From contig JAUIEF010000020.1 of the NCBI GenBank assembly GCA_030428785.1, forward strand, positions 1 to 47,432: a stretch of 47,432 bases of DNA, written 5' to 3'. The stretch's first letter is position 1, and each line of letters starts with the position of its first letter. Below the pieces are notes generated by a model. It was not told where the DNA came from, made no database searches, and saw nothing but the letters and a program-made list of their open reading frames with translations. The stretch is from a bacterium (lineage in GTDB: Bacteria > Planctomycetota > B15-G4). Below, in pieces: positions 1 to 7,710 of this stretch. The translations under genes were made by a program, and so were the position numbers.

Positions 1-939
1 GAGCAGGGTGGCGAGGTCGCGCGGGATCCCGGGCGTCGGCGCGGGGCCGCGCTGCCCGTCGTCGGTGCGCGCGCCGCCGACGCGGAGGTCGGTGTCGAGC
101 ACGCCGCTGCCCGTGCCGAGGACCGCGCCGGTGCCGCCCGTCGTGGGGCCGCCGGCCTGCGCGACGCCGCCCGGGTCGGGGAGCTTGCCGGTGGTGCCGG
201 CAGCGTCACCCGAGGCGCCGCCGTCGGGTCCGCCGGACAGGCCGCCGCTCGACGCGCTGCCGCCGGAGCCGCCCGAGGCACCGCCGCCGGTCCCGACGCC
301 CGGTCCGCCGACGAGTCGATCGCCGCCGTTTCCGTCGCCGCCCGACGCGTCGTCGTCCGCGCTCTCGAGCAGCGTCGCCAGCAGCAGCGCGAGGGTCGCG
401 GCGTCCGTCTCGGCCAGCGCGGCCACCGGGTCGACGGTGTCCGCCTCGGGCGTCGAGCGCTCGAAGCGGCCGGGCGCCGTCGCCCAGAAGACGACGTCTC
501 CGCCGATGTTGTGCAGCAGCACGTCGTCGAGTCCGTCGCCGTCCGCGTCCACGAGCTCCGCCGTGCGACCGAGCCCGCCGTCGGCGAGGCCGAAGGCGAC
601 CGTCGCGTCCTCGAAACGCCCGTCGCCGAGTCCGCGCAGCGCGACGTTGTCCGCGGGCGAGACGAGGTACAGGTCCGAGCGTCCGTCGCCGTCGAGGTCC
701 GCGACGAGCACGTCGGTGACCGCGACGCGCGGCAGCGTCTGCGCGACCCGCCGCGGCATGCGCGTGCCGACGTTGACCGACACGGACAGCGTGCCGTCGC
801 TCGCGAACCGCAGCGCATCCGGGAGGCCGTCGTCGGTCACGTCGAGCCAGCGCACGGCGGCATCGTCGACGGGGGCGGGAGCGATCGCGGCCGGGGCGGC
901 GAGGCCGAGCAGCAGGACGAGGGTCGGGGTGAGCGGCAT
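1..939 (-). CDS. Secreted FG-GAP/VCBS repeat protein, partial
   Basis: The reading frame starts at ATG 939 and is still open at base 1, so the C-terminus is missing. The 313 visible residues begin with a signal peptide (MPLTPTLVLLLGLAAPAAIA). Two acidic calcium-loop motifs of the FG-GAP/VCBS type follow, ADLDGDGRSDL near residue 80 and VDADGDGLDDV near residue 125, so the first half is probably a beta-propeller fragment. From about residue 190 the protein becomes a Gly/Ser/Asp-rich low-complexity linker. It lies 217 bp downstream of the WD40 kinase on the same strand and could belong to its transcript. It is probably exported; the partner or ligand is unknown. The long overlapping frames here are GC artefacts: only this frame gives a signal peptide and repeat motifs. 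Confidence 0.75.
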   Translation of the reverse strand, partial: MPLTPTLVLLLGLAAPAAIAPAPVDDAAVRWLDVTDDGLPDALRFASDGTLSVSVNVGTRMPRRVAQTLPRVAVTDVLVADLDGDGRSDLYLVSPADNVALRGLGDGRFEDATVAFGLADGGLGRTAELVDADGDGLDDVLLHNIGGDVVFWATAPGRFERSTPEADTVDPVAALAETDAATLALLLATLLESADDDASGGDGNGGDRLVGGPGVGTGGGASGGSGGSASSGGLSGGPDGGASGDAAGTTGKLPDPGGVAQAGGPTTGGTGAVLGTGSGVLDTDLRVGGARTDDGQRGPAPTPGIPRDLATLL

Positions 940-993
940 GGGAGGTTCCGTTCGCGGGAGGACGCGGACCCGGTGTCATCGGGACCGGGCCCG

Positions 994-1014
994 GCGGGGA
1001 CCCGGAGTCCCCGC
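994..1014 (-). terminator. Hairpin between kinase 1 and the FG-GAP gene
   Basis: A perfect 8-bp stem (GCGGGGAC/GTCCCCGC) with a 5-nt loop lies in the 217-bp gap between the kinase stop and the FG-GAP start. There is no T-run, so it may be a terminator, an attenuator or only a GC-rich coincidence. Apart from a GGGCCC-centred palindrome next to it, the gap (940-1156) holds nothing I recognise. Confidence 0.3.
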
Positions 1015-1156
1015 GCCTCCACACACGGATTCGCGCCGCGACGGGGGCAACGCCGGCGGGCGATTCCCGCGGCCACTTGCCAGCGACGCGCGGACGCCGA
1101 CGGCTCCCGGCGTGCACGACCCACGCGTCGGCGCCGACAGCGTTCGCGCCCGCGAA

Positions 1157-4100
1157 CTACCCGCCGGGCGCCACGAGGTCGCGCACGTCGCGGCTCGGCG
1201 GCGGCGGGTCGCGCACCGGTGGGCGGTCGACGGCGTCCGCCGAGTCCCAGATCCACAGACCCGTGCGCGTCTCGCCCACGAGGCACTCGCCGTCCCGCGC
1301 GAACGTCAGCTCGCGGAACTCGGAGCGCACGTCGGCCAGGCGCAGCACCTCGTCGCCGTGCTCCGTGTCCCAGAGCCGCACGCTCCTGTCCATGGAGCCC
1401 GTCGCGAGCAGCGCGCCGTCGGGCGACCACGCGAGCCCGATCACGGTCCGGTCGTGGCCCTGCAACCTCTGCAGGATCGTGCGGTCCTCCACCGACCAGA
1501 TGCGGGCGACGGCGTCGCGGAACCCGCCCGCGAGCCGCGTGCCGTCGGGCGACCACGCGATGACGGTGAGGATGGCTCGCTCGCCGGGGAACCGGCGCAC
1601 GACCTCGAGCGTTTCGGGGTCGAGCAGCCCGGCGTGTTGCGTCCCGACGCGCGCGGCGAGCCACCTGCCGTCGGGCGAGAACGCCACCGCCCCGCGCACG
1701 CCCTTGCCCGAGAGCGGCGAGGTCGCGACGAGCTCGGGGCCGCCGCCGTCCGCGTCCCAGGCGAAGAGGTCGATCCCGTGGTACTCGTCCTGGAGCGCGA
1801 GCCGCGTGCCGTCGGGGGACCACGCGAAGTCGATGTTGCCGTCCCACGGCATGCCGCGCTCCTCGAGCTCGGTCGTCTCGCCCGTCGCGAGGTCGACCAC
1901 GTAGGCCGAGCGCCCGTGCGGCGGGCCGCGCAGGCACGACACCGCGAGGCGTCGACCGTCCGGGGACACGGCGACCCGGCTCAGCGTCCACGCGTCCACC
2001 GGTGACGGCGCCAACGCGTGCAGCTCGCGGGTCCGGAGGTCGACGCTGCCGAGCTTCTTGTCGTGGGTGCAGAAGACGACCCGGTCGCCGGCGAGCGCGA
2101 GGCCCGTCACGGTGTCCCCGTGCGTGACGAGCCGCCCGGGCGGCGCGCGCAGATCCCACGCGCGGAGCGTGCCCTCGTCGTCGAGCGTGACGAGCCGGTC
2201 GTCCTCGAGCAGCAGGCCTGCGCGTTGCGGGATCGACCCGCCGTGGACCGCGTGGAGCAGTTCGCCGGTCGTCGTCGACCAGACACGGGTCGAGCGGTGA
2301 CCGCCCAGCGTGGCGACGAGATCGCCCGTCGGGTGGAACACGACGTCGCCGATGCTCTCGCCGCGCTCGAGCTGGACGACGCGTCGCTCGACGGGGGCAC
2401 CGTCGGGGAGAGGCGCTCCGTCGGGCGGGAACCGGCAGAGCGCGACGCGTCCCGTGCCGGTGAGGTGGACGACGACGGTCCCGTCCGGTTGCACGGACTT
2501 GGGTCGCCCGTCCTCCCACCAGCTCCGTTCCTCGCCGCTGAGCTCGTCGCGCAGGAGGATCTTCCGCCCGCGTTGCCAGGCGACCCAGCGGTACGCGTCG
2601 TCGGTGACCACCTGGCCGGGGAACCGCGTCACGACGGGCGCGGAGCCCTCGACCCCGTCCCACTCCAGGAGCAGGTCGACGTCCCCGTGGAAGCGCACGC
2701 GAACGCCGTCGGCCGAGTGCACGGGCACGGTGAGCAGCGGCTTGGTGTCGACGTCTCCCATGGACGCGCTCGCGAGCACCTCACCGGTCGCGAGGACCTC
2801 CCGGGTCCACGTGCCGTCGAGACCGATCCAGGTGAGCGTGCCCGTCGGCACGTGGAAGGCCGTGCCCTGCGCGCCGTCCCGGCTCCACGCGAGCTCGACC
2901 GCGCCGCTGCGCACGTCCCAGCGGAAGAGCGACGCGGTGCGGGGCTCCTCTTGCGACACGGCGACGAGGAAGACCTCCTCGGGCGTGCGACCCGGGAGGA
3001 GCTGGGCGCTGGACGACTTCGTGACGCCGGGTACCCACGTGCGCACGATGCTGTCGTCGAGGCGCGCGCGCAGCAGGTGCCACGGCCAACCGCGGCGTTC
3101 CGGTTCGCACGTGTCGAGCACCGCGCGCGCGTGCGGCAGGTCGTGCGCCGCGAGCGAGGCGGCCGCGTTCTGGAGCCGCGCGATGTGCGCCGTGCGCGCG
3201 GAGACGTCGGCGGCGAGGCGTGCCTCCGCGGCGCTGGCGTCCGCGTCGGCGCGCAGGTCCGCCTCCCGGAACGCCGCGCTCGTCGCGACGACGACGCCGA
3301 CGAGCAGCGCGAGCACGACGCCCGCCACGCTCGCCGCGAGCGCGCGGTTGCGACGCACGATGCGCACCGAGCGCGTCGCCCAGGACGGCGGCCGCGCGAG
3401 CACCGGGCGTCCCGCCGCGAGCCGACGCAGGTCCGCGGCGAGGGCCGCCGCGCTCGAGTAGCGGTCGTCGGGGTCCTTCTCGAGCGCCTTGCCGAGCACC
3501 GTGTCGAGGTCGCCGCGCCGTCCGGTCCGTCGCGGGGGCAGCTCGCTCACGACGCGCGCCGCCTCGGGCAGCGGCAGGCCGCGCACGGGGTACGGGAGCT
3601 CGCCGGTGAGCAGCTCGTACGTGAGCACGCCCAGGCCGTAGATGTCGGAGGCGCCCGTGACCGCGAGCTCGCCGCCCGAGACCTGCTCGGGGCTCATGTA
3701 CGGCACGGTGCCGAGCACGGCGCCGGTCCGCGTGAGCGTGAGCGTCTCGACGTCCTCGCCGGTGTGGCGCGCGACGCCGAAGTCCAGCACCTTGGGCATG
3801 CCGACCGGATCGTCGTCGACGGGCGCGACGAGCACGTTCCCCGGCTTGAGGTCGCGGTGCACGATGCCCGCCTCGTGCGCGGCGTACACGGCGTCGCAGA
3901 CGCGCGCCATGAGCTCGAGGCGCGCGCGCTGGTCGAGGCCGTTGTACGACGCGTGCCGCAGGATCGTGTCGCCCGGCACGTACTCCATCGCGAGGAAGTG
4001 CACGGGGCGCGCGGTGCCGTCCTCGGTGACCGCCGTCGCGACGCCGGCGTCGAGGAAGCGCGCGATGCCCGGGTGCGCGAGCCGGCTGAGCACCTCCGCC

Positions 4101-4498
4101 TCGCGACGGAAGCGTCGCACGAGGCCCGTCGACGCGAGCCCCGCGTGGAGCACCTTGACCGCGACCGGCTGCTCGTCCGTCGCGGTCTCGTCGAGCGCGC
4201 GGAAGACGACGCCCATGCCGCCCTCGCCGAGCCGCTCGAGGACGCGGAAGCGGCCCACGCGCTCGAGCGGCGCGCCGAGCCAAGCCTCCTCGGTGAGCAG
4301 CGACCGCCCGTAGTCGCCCAGCCGGTCCTCGGCGAAGACGTCGTCGCTCGCCGGGTCGAGGTCGAGCATGCGGCGCACGCACTCCGCGACGGTGGTCTCG
4401 AGGTCGGCGTCGTCGAGCGTGCGCCGCTGCTCGTCGTCCGGGCGGTCGGCGAGCCGGTGGAAGAGCGCGCGCGCCTCGCGGTACTGCGCGGGGTTCAT
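1157..4498 (-). CDS. Membrane Ser/Thr protein kinase with C-terminal WD40-type propeller
   Basis: The protein has 1113 residues. An N-terminal helical stretch (1-80) precedes a PknB-like kinase domain (about 84-360). Visible motifs are the glycine loop LGEGGMGVVF, Lys115 in VAVKVL, HRDLKPGN (His214-Arg215-Asp216) and DFG at 239-241, so the kinase looks catalytically complete. One membrane helix lies at about 386-409. The rest is an extracytoplasmic region with repeated SPDGTRLA/SPDGRWLA and RLWD/RIWS signatures typical of WD40 blades, about 450-1100. Its ATG overlaps the sigma-factor TGA (ATGA), implying translational coupling. In planctomycetes such kinases are commonly paired with ECF sigma factors; I infer that this one senses something through the propeller and modifies the sigma factor. 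Confidence 0.93.
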   Translation of the reverse strand: MNPAQYREARALFHRLADRPDDEQRRTLDDADLETTVAECVRRMLDLDPASDDVFAEDRLGDYGRSLLTEEAWLGAPLERVGRFRVLERLGEGGMGVVFRALDETATDEQPVAVKVLHAGLASTGLVRRFRREAEVLSRLAHPGIARFLDAGVATAVTEDGTARPVHFLAMEYVPGDTILRHASYNGLDQRARLELMARVCDAVYAAHEAGIVHRDLKPGNVLVAPVDDDPVGMPKVLDFGVARHTGEDVETLTLTRTGAVLGTVPYMSPEQVSGGELAVTGASDIYGLGVLTYELLTGELPYPVRGLPLPEAARVVSELPPRRTGRRGDLDTVLGKALEKDPDDRYSSAAALAADLRRLAAGRPVLARPPSWATRSVRIVRRNRALAASVAGVVLALLVGVVVATSAAFREADLRADADASAAEARLAADVSARTAHIARLQNAAASLAAHDLPHARAVLDTCEPERRGWPWHLLRARLDDSIVRTWVPGVTKSSSAQLLPGRTPEEVFLVAVSQEEPRTASLFRWDVRSGAVELAWSRDGAQGTAFHVPTGTLTWIGLDGTWTREVLATGEVLASASMGDVDTKPLLTVPVHSADGVRVRFHGDVDLLLEWDGVEGSAPVVTRFPGQVVTDDAYRWVAWQRGRKILLRDELSGEERSWWEDGRPKSVQPDGTVVVHLTGTGRVALCRFPPDGAPLPDGAPVERRVVQLERGESIGDVVFHPTGDLVATLGGHRSTRVWSTTTGELLHAVHGGSIPQRAGLLLEDDRLVTLDDEGTLRAWDLRAPPGRLVTHGDTVTGLALAGDRVVFCTHDKKLGSVDLRTRELHALAPSPVDAWTLSRVAVSPDGRRLAVSCLRGPPHGRSAYVVDLATGETTELEERGMPWDGNIDFAWSPDGTRLALQDEYHGIDLFAWDADGGGPELVATSPLSGKGVRGAVAFSPDGRWLAARVGTQHAGLLDPETLEVVRRFPGERAILTVIAWSPDGTRLAGGFRDAVARIWSVEDRTILQRLQGHDRTVIGLAWSPDGALLATGSMDRSVRLWDTEHGDEVLRLADVRSEFRELTFARDGECLVGETRTGLWIWDSADAVDRPPVRDPPPPSRDVRDLVAPGG

Positions 4499-5103
4499 GA
4501 GGGGGGCCCGTCGCCGGGGGCGTCGTCGTCGCGAGGACGTTCGCCGTCACGGAGCGCATCGCGCAACCACGCGCGCGCCATGCGCCAGTCGAGCTTCACC
4601 GTGCGCTCGGACACGCCGAGCACGTCGGCGGTCTCGGCGACGGACAGCCCCGTGAGGAAGCGCAGCTCCGCGATGCGCGCCTGCCGCGGGTCGAGGCGCG
4701 CGAGCGCGCTGAGCGCCTCGTCGAGGACCAGCGGGTCGACCTCCGTCTCCGGCGCGACGGGCGTGTCGCACGCCTCGAGCGACACGCGTCGGAGGTCGCC
4801 GCCGCGCCGTTGCGCGCCGCGCGCACGCGCCTGGTCCACGAGGATCTGCCGCATGGCGAGCGCCGCGACGCTGTAGAAGTGCCGCCGCCCGGTCCAGCCC
4901 TCGCGGTCTCGACCGACGAGCCGCGCGTAGGCCTCGTGCACGAGCGCCGTCGGTTGCAGCGTCTCGGCGCCGCGTCCGCGGAAGAAGTCGCCGGCGAGCG
5001 CGCGCAGGTCGCCGTAGATGAGCGGGAAGAGGTGATCGACGGCGGACCGGTCCCCGCGCGCGAGCGCTTCCAGGTGCTGCGTGACCTCGGGAGGACCGGA
5101 CAT
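4495..5103 (-). CDS. ECF-type RNA polymerase sigma factor, planctomycete kinase-linked type
   Basis: The product has 202 residues, normal for an ECF sigma factor. Region 2 carries PLIYGDLRALAGDFFRGR and TLQPTALVHEAYARL, followed by the RRHFYSVAALAMRQILVDQARAR block characteristic of the Gemmata/Planctomycetes group resembling TIGR02999. Region 4 holds ELRFLTGLSVAETADVLGVSERTV, a helix-turn-helix for -35 recognition. The ATG at 5103 was chosen because it opens the conserved N-terminus and a TAGAAT hexamer lies 7 bp upstream. Its stop overlaps the start of the WD40 kinase by 4 bp. No anti-sigma gene is visible, so the kinase probably takes that role (inference). It is divergent from the three secreted paralogs beginning at 5282, which are candidate targets. 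Confidence 0.95.
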   Translation of the reverse strand: MSGPPEVTQHLEALARGDRSAVDHLFPLIYGDLRALAGDFFRGRGAETLQPTALVHEAYARLVGRDREGWTGRRHFYSVAALAMRQILVDQARARGAQRRGGDLRRVSLEACDTPVAPETEVDPLVLDEALSALARLDPRQARIAELRFLTGLSVAETADVLGVSERTVKLDWRMARAWLRDALRDGERPRDDDAPGDGPPS

Positions 5104-5110
5104 CGCGTGG

Positions 5111-5116
5111 ATTCTA
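5111..5116 (-). promoter_or_regulatory. Putative -10 element (TAGAAT) of the sigma/kinase operon
   Basis: TAGAAT matches the TATAAT consensus in five of six positions, in a locally AT-richer patch. The ATG is 7 bp downstream, so transcription would start at or next to the start codon and give a leaderless mRNA. No clear -35 was found. Confidence 0.45.
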
Positions 5117-5250
5117 CCGGGGCCCCGGCGCGCGTGACGCCGCGCGCCCGTGTCGTGTTCCCGGGACGTCCGCGGATCGCGTTGCCCCGACCGCGCGCGG
5201 ATTCCGTGTCTCTCTCTCGGGGGGTGATCTCCTCCCGACACCTCGCGCTC

Positions 5251-5265
5251 CGAACACCTCCTCCC
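5251..5265 (+). promoter_or_regulatory. Conserved pyrimidine-rich leader element of paralog A1
   Basis: CGAACACCTCCTCCC lies 16 bp upstream of the ATG at 5282. The same element recurs before the next two paralogs (6455-6469 and, diverged, 7681-7695). It is the complement of a Shine-Dalgarno sequence, not a Shine-Dalgarno itself, so it cannot act as a normal ribosome-binding site. A role in regulation or mRNA structure is inferred from conservation. Confidence 0.5.
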
Positions 5266-5281
5266 GGCCGGATCCCACACC

Positions 5282-6436
5282 ATGCCCCGCATCGCCCGGA
5301 CGTCTCGCGGCCCCGCGCTCGCGCTCCTGCTGCTGCTCGTCGCGCCCGCCACGCTCCGGGCGCTCGGCGGCGGCGCCTTCATCACGACCGCGCAGGACGG
5401 CGACTGGTCGGACCCGGCCGTCTGGACCGGCGGCGTGCTCCCGACCGGCGCGGACGTCGCGCAGGTCGACCACGACGTCGTGGTCACGCAGCCGGGCGCG
5501 ACGGCCCTGTCGGTGCTCGTCGGCGGGGTCTCGCAGGGGCGGCTCGACGTGCTGTCCGGCGACCTCTTCACGCAGCAGCTCACCGTCGGCGCCGCGTCCG
5601 CCGGGTTCCTGGTCGTGGACGGCGGGACCGTCTCGACCGGCGACCTGCTCGTCGCCACGGCCTCGGGCGCGTCCGGCCAGGCGCAGTTCGCGTCCGGTCT
5701 GGTCGACAGCGAGAACCTCGTCGTCGGCGGGCCCCTCGCGACGCTCGGGCAGATCGTCGTGACCGGCGGCGACGTCGAGGTCTTCGCGGACGGGGGCCTC
5801 TTCGTGAACGCGGCCGGCACGCTCCGACTCACGCCGACGGCGCTCGACGCGTCGGGGCTGCAGCCGATCGTCGCCGGCGACGTGACCTTCACCGCGGGCT
5901 CCACGCTCACCGTCGCCGTGTCGAGCCTGGATCCGCTGGTCGGTCAGGGCTGGGACATCGTGGAGGTCGGCGGCGTCGTGACCGGCTCGCCGTCGACCGT
6001 CGACGCGCCCGGCAGCTACACGGTGCAGCTCGTCGAGACGCCGCCGGGGCTGCGCGCGGTCGTCACGGACGTCCCGTCCTTCGTCGACCTGGGCGGCGCG
6101 AGCACCGTCGGCGCGCCCGTCGTGCTCGACGCGCAGGGCGGGCTCACGCCGGTCAGCCCGCTGAACGTGACGGTCACCGGAGCGCAGGCGCCGCTCGCGC
6201 TCGCGTGGCTCTCGCTCTCGCCCGTGCCGTTCCCCGCGCTGGGCGGCACGGTGCACGCGTTCCCGTTCACGAACCAGTTCCTGCTCGACACGAGCGCCGG
6301 GGACGTGGTCATCAGCACGACCTGGCCCGGCGGCATCCCGGCGGGCATGACCTTCGTCCTGCAGGTCATCGCGCAGGACGGGAGCGTGCCCGACGGCCTC
6401 GTCCTGTCGAACGCGGAGCGGGGCACCACGCACTGA
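5282..6436 (+). CDS. Secreted beta-rich protein, G8-like N-terminus, paralog A1
   Basis: The product has 384 residues. A signal peptide (positively charged start, then a Leu/Ala core, cleavage near residue 28) is followed by GDWSDPAVW, the opening motif of G8-like beta-helical domains. Next come repeated short beta strands of the VDGGTVSTGDLLVATA type (about 60-180) and a GLQPIVAGDVTF block. The conserved C-terminal domain (about 265-384) contains ALAWLSLSPVPFPALGGTV, NQFLLDT, TTWPGGIPAG and QDGSVPDGLVLSNA. Six paralogs lie in this window. Function is unknown: exported or surface-bound, possibly carbohydrate-binding or structural. It is the first of three tandem genes (46 and 76 bp gaps), divergent from the sigma factor. 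Confidence 0.85.
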   Translation: MPRIARTSRGPALALLLLLVAPATLRALGGGAFITTAQDGDWSDPAVWTGGVLPTGADVAQVDHDVVVTQPGATALSVLVGGVSQGRLDVLSGDLFTQQLTVGAASAGFLVVDGGTVSTGDLLVATASGASGQAQFASGLVDSENLVVGGPLATLGQIVVTGGDVEVFADGGLFVNAAGTLRLTPTALDASGLQPIVAGDVTFTAGSTLTVAVSSLDPLVGQGWDIVEVGGVVTGSPSTVDAPGSYTVQLVETPPGLRAVVTDVPSFVDLGGASTVGAPVVLDAQGGLTPVSPLNVTVTGAQAPLALAWLSLSPVPFPALGGTVHAFPFTNQFLLDTSAGDVVISTTWPGGIPAGMTFVLQVIAQDGSVPDGLVLSNAERGTTH

Positions 6437-6454
6437 CCTCCCGACTCCGCCTCC

Positions 6455-6469
6455 CGAACACCTCCTCCC
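6455..6469 (+). promoter_or_regulatory. Conserved pyrimidine-rich leader element of paralog A2
   Basis: CGAACACCTCCTCCC is identical over 15 bp to the element upstream of A1 and ends 13 bp before the ATG at 6483. It fills the short gap between A1 and A2, where no hairpin terminator is seen, so A1 and A2 may be co-transcribed. Confidence 0.5.
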
Positions 6470-6482
6470 CGAGACACGACTC

Positions 6483-7634
6483 ATGGAACGCACCGCTCGC
6501 TCACGCACGCCCGGTCTCGCGCTCGCGCTCGCGCTGGCCCTCCTCGCGCCCGCGGCCCTCACGGCCGTCGGCGGTGGCACGGCCTTCTTCTCCGCCGAGG
6601 ACGGCGACTGGTCGGACCCCGCGGTCTGGGGCGGCGGCCTCCCGACGAGCGCCGACTTCGTGAGCATCGGCCACGTGCTCTCGGTGACGCAGTCCGGGGC
6701 GTTCGCCGACGCGGCGATCGTGGGCGAAGGGACGCCCGGGACGCTGTTCGTGCTCGGCGCCGATCTCGAGACGCAGCAGGTGATCGTCGGCGACGATGCA
6801 CTCGGCACGGTGATCGTCGACGGGGGCGCGCTGCTCACCTCGGTGTTCTCCGTGGCGACGTCGCCCGGCGCGCAGGGTCAGGTCAAGGTCGACTCCGGCG
6901 CCCTCGCCTGCGACACGCTGGCGCTCGGCTCGTCGTTCGGCGACTCCGCGGTGTTCGTCGTCGAGGGCGGCGCCGGCAGCGTGTTCGCGGACGCGCTGCT
7001 CAGCATCGGCGCGAGCGGCCAACTCATCCTCACGCCGAAGGGGCCCGGTCGCGCGGGATTGCAGCCGATCGTCGCCGGCAGCGTCGCGTTCGAGCCGGGC
7101 TCGGAGCTCACGCTGTCGCTCGCCCAGGCGAACCCGAGTCTCGGCGACTCGTGGGAGATCCTCGAGTTCAACGGGACGCTGGCCGGCATGCCGACCGTCT
7201 CGGCGTTCGGCCCCTACGAGGTGGCGCTCGTGCCGACGACGACCGGTCTCGGGATCGTCGTGACGGACGTACCGGCCCTCGTCGACATCGGCGGCGGCAG
7301 CGTCGTCGGCGATCCGGTGGAGCTCGAGGCGCAGGGCGCGCTCACGCCGAACAGCCCGCTCACCGTCACGGTCAGCGGCGCCGAGCCGCCGCTCGCGCTC
7401 GCGTGGCTGTCGCTCTCGCCCGTCCCGTTCCCCGCGCTCGGCGGCACCGTGCACGCGCACCCGTTCACGAGCCAGTTCCTGCTGGACACGAGCGCGGGCG
7501 ACGTGACCGTCAACACGACCTGGCTGGCGGGCATCCTGCCGGGCACGACGTTCACGCTGCAGGTCATCGCGCAGGACGGCACGGTGCCGGACGGGCTCGT
7601 GCTCTCGAACGCGCTGCGCGGCACCGCGCACTGA
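6483..7634 (+). CDS. Secreted beta-rich protein, G8-like N-terminus, paralog A2
   Basis: The product has 383 residues and the same layout as A1: signal peptide (RTPGLALALALALLAPAAL), GDWSDPAVW near residue 39, glycine-rich beta repeats, a GLQPIVAGSVAF block, then the shared C-terminal domain with ALAWLSLSPVPFPALGGTV and QDGTVPDGLVLSNALRG. Nucleotide identity with A1 and A3 is high at the 3' end, including a 47-bp exact match with A3, which points to recent tandem duplication or gene conversion. The start is the only ATG ahead of the signal peptide, 13 bp after the conserved leader element. The molecular role is not known. Confidence 0.85.
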   Translation: MERTARSRTPGLALALALALLAPAALTAVGGGTAFFSAEDGDWSDPAVWGGGLPTSADFVSIGHVLSVTQSGAFADAAIVGEGTPGTLFVLGADLETQQVIVGDDALGTVIVDGGALLTSVFSVATSPGAQGQVKVDSGALACDTLALGSSFGDSAVFVVEGGAGSVFADALLSIGASGQLILTPKGPGRAGLQPIVAGSVAFEPGSELTLSLAQANPSLGDSWEILEFNGTLAGMPTVSAFGPYEVALVPTTTGLGIVVTDVPALVDIGGGSVVGDPVELEAQGALTPNSPLTVTVSGAEPPLALAWLSLSPVPFPALGGTVHAHPFTSQFLLDTSAGDVTVNTTWLAGILPGTTFTLQVIAQDGTVPDGLVLSNALRGTAH

Positions 7635-7649
7635 CGCGGCGTCGCCGCG
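7635..7649 (+). terminator. Short GC hairpin after paralog A2
   Basis: CGCGGC-gtc-GCCGCG follows the A2 stop codon directly. With a 6-bp stem and no T-run it is at best a weak terminator or attenuator in front of A3. Confidence 0.3.
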
Positions 7650-7680
7650 GGACGACTCCCGCGACTCCCGGACTCCTTCC

Positions 7681-7695
7681 CGAACCCACCTCCCC
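7681..7695 (+). promoter_or_regulatory. Diverged copy of the leader element, paralog A3
   Basis: CGAACCCACCTCCCC ends 15 bp before the ATG at 7711 and aligns with the elements at 5251 and 6455. The position relative to the start is conserved although the sequence is less so. Confidence 0.4.
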
Positions 7696-7710
7696 GCTCG
7701 GCATCCCGTC

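Noticed and set aside
2018..4876. A 952-codon open frame on the plus strand opposite kinase 1
   Set aside because: It is opposite a kinase with all catalytic motifs, has an Arg/Ala/Glu-rich composition with no recognisable domain, and results from very high GC with few stop codons. The same holds for long frames opposite the heme protein (16291-19623) and kinase 2 (25717-29769).
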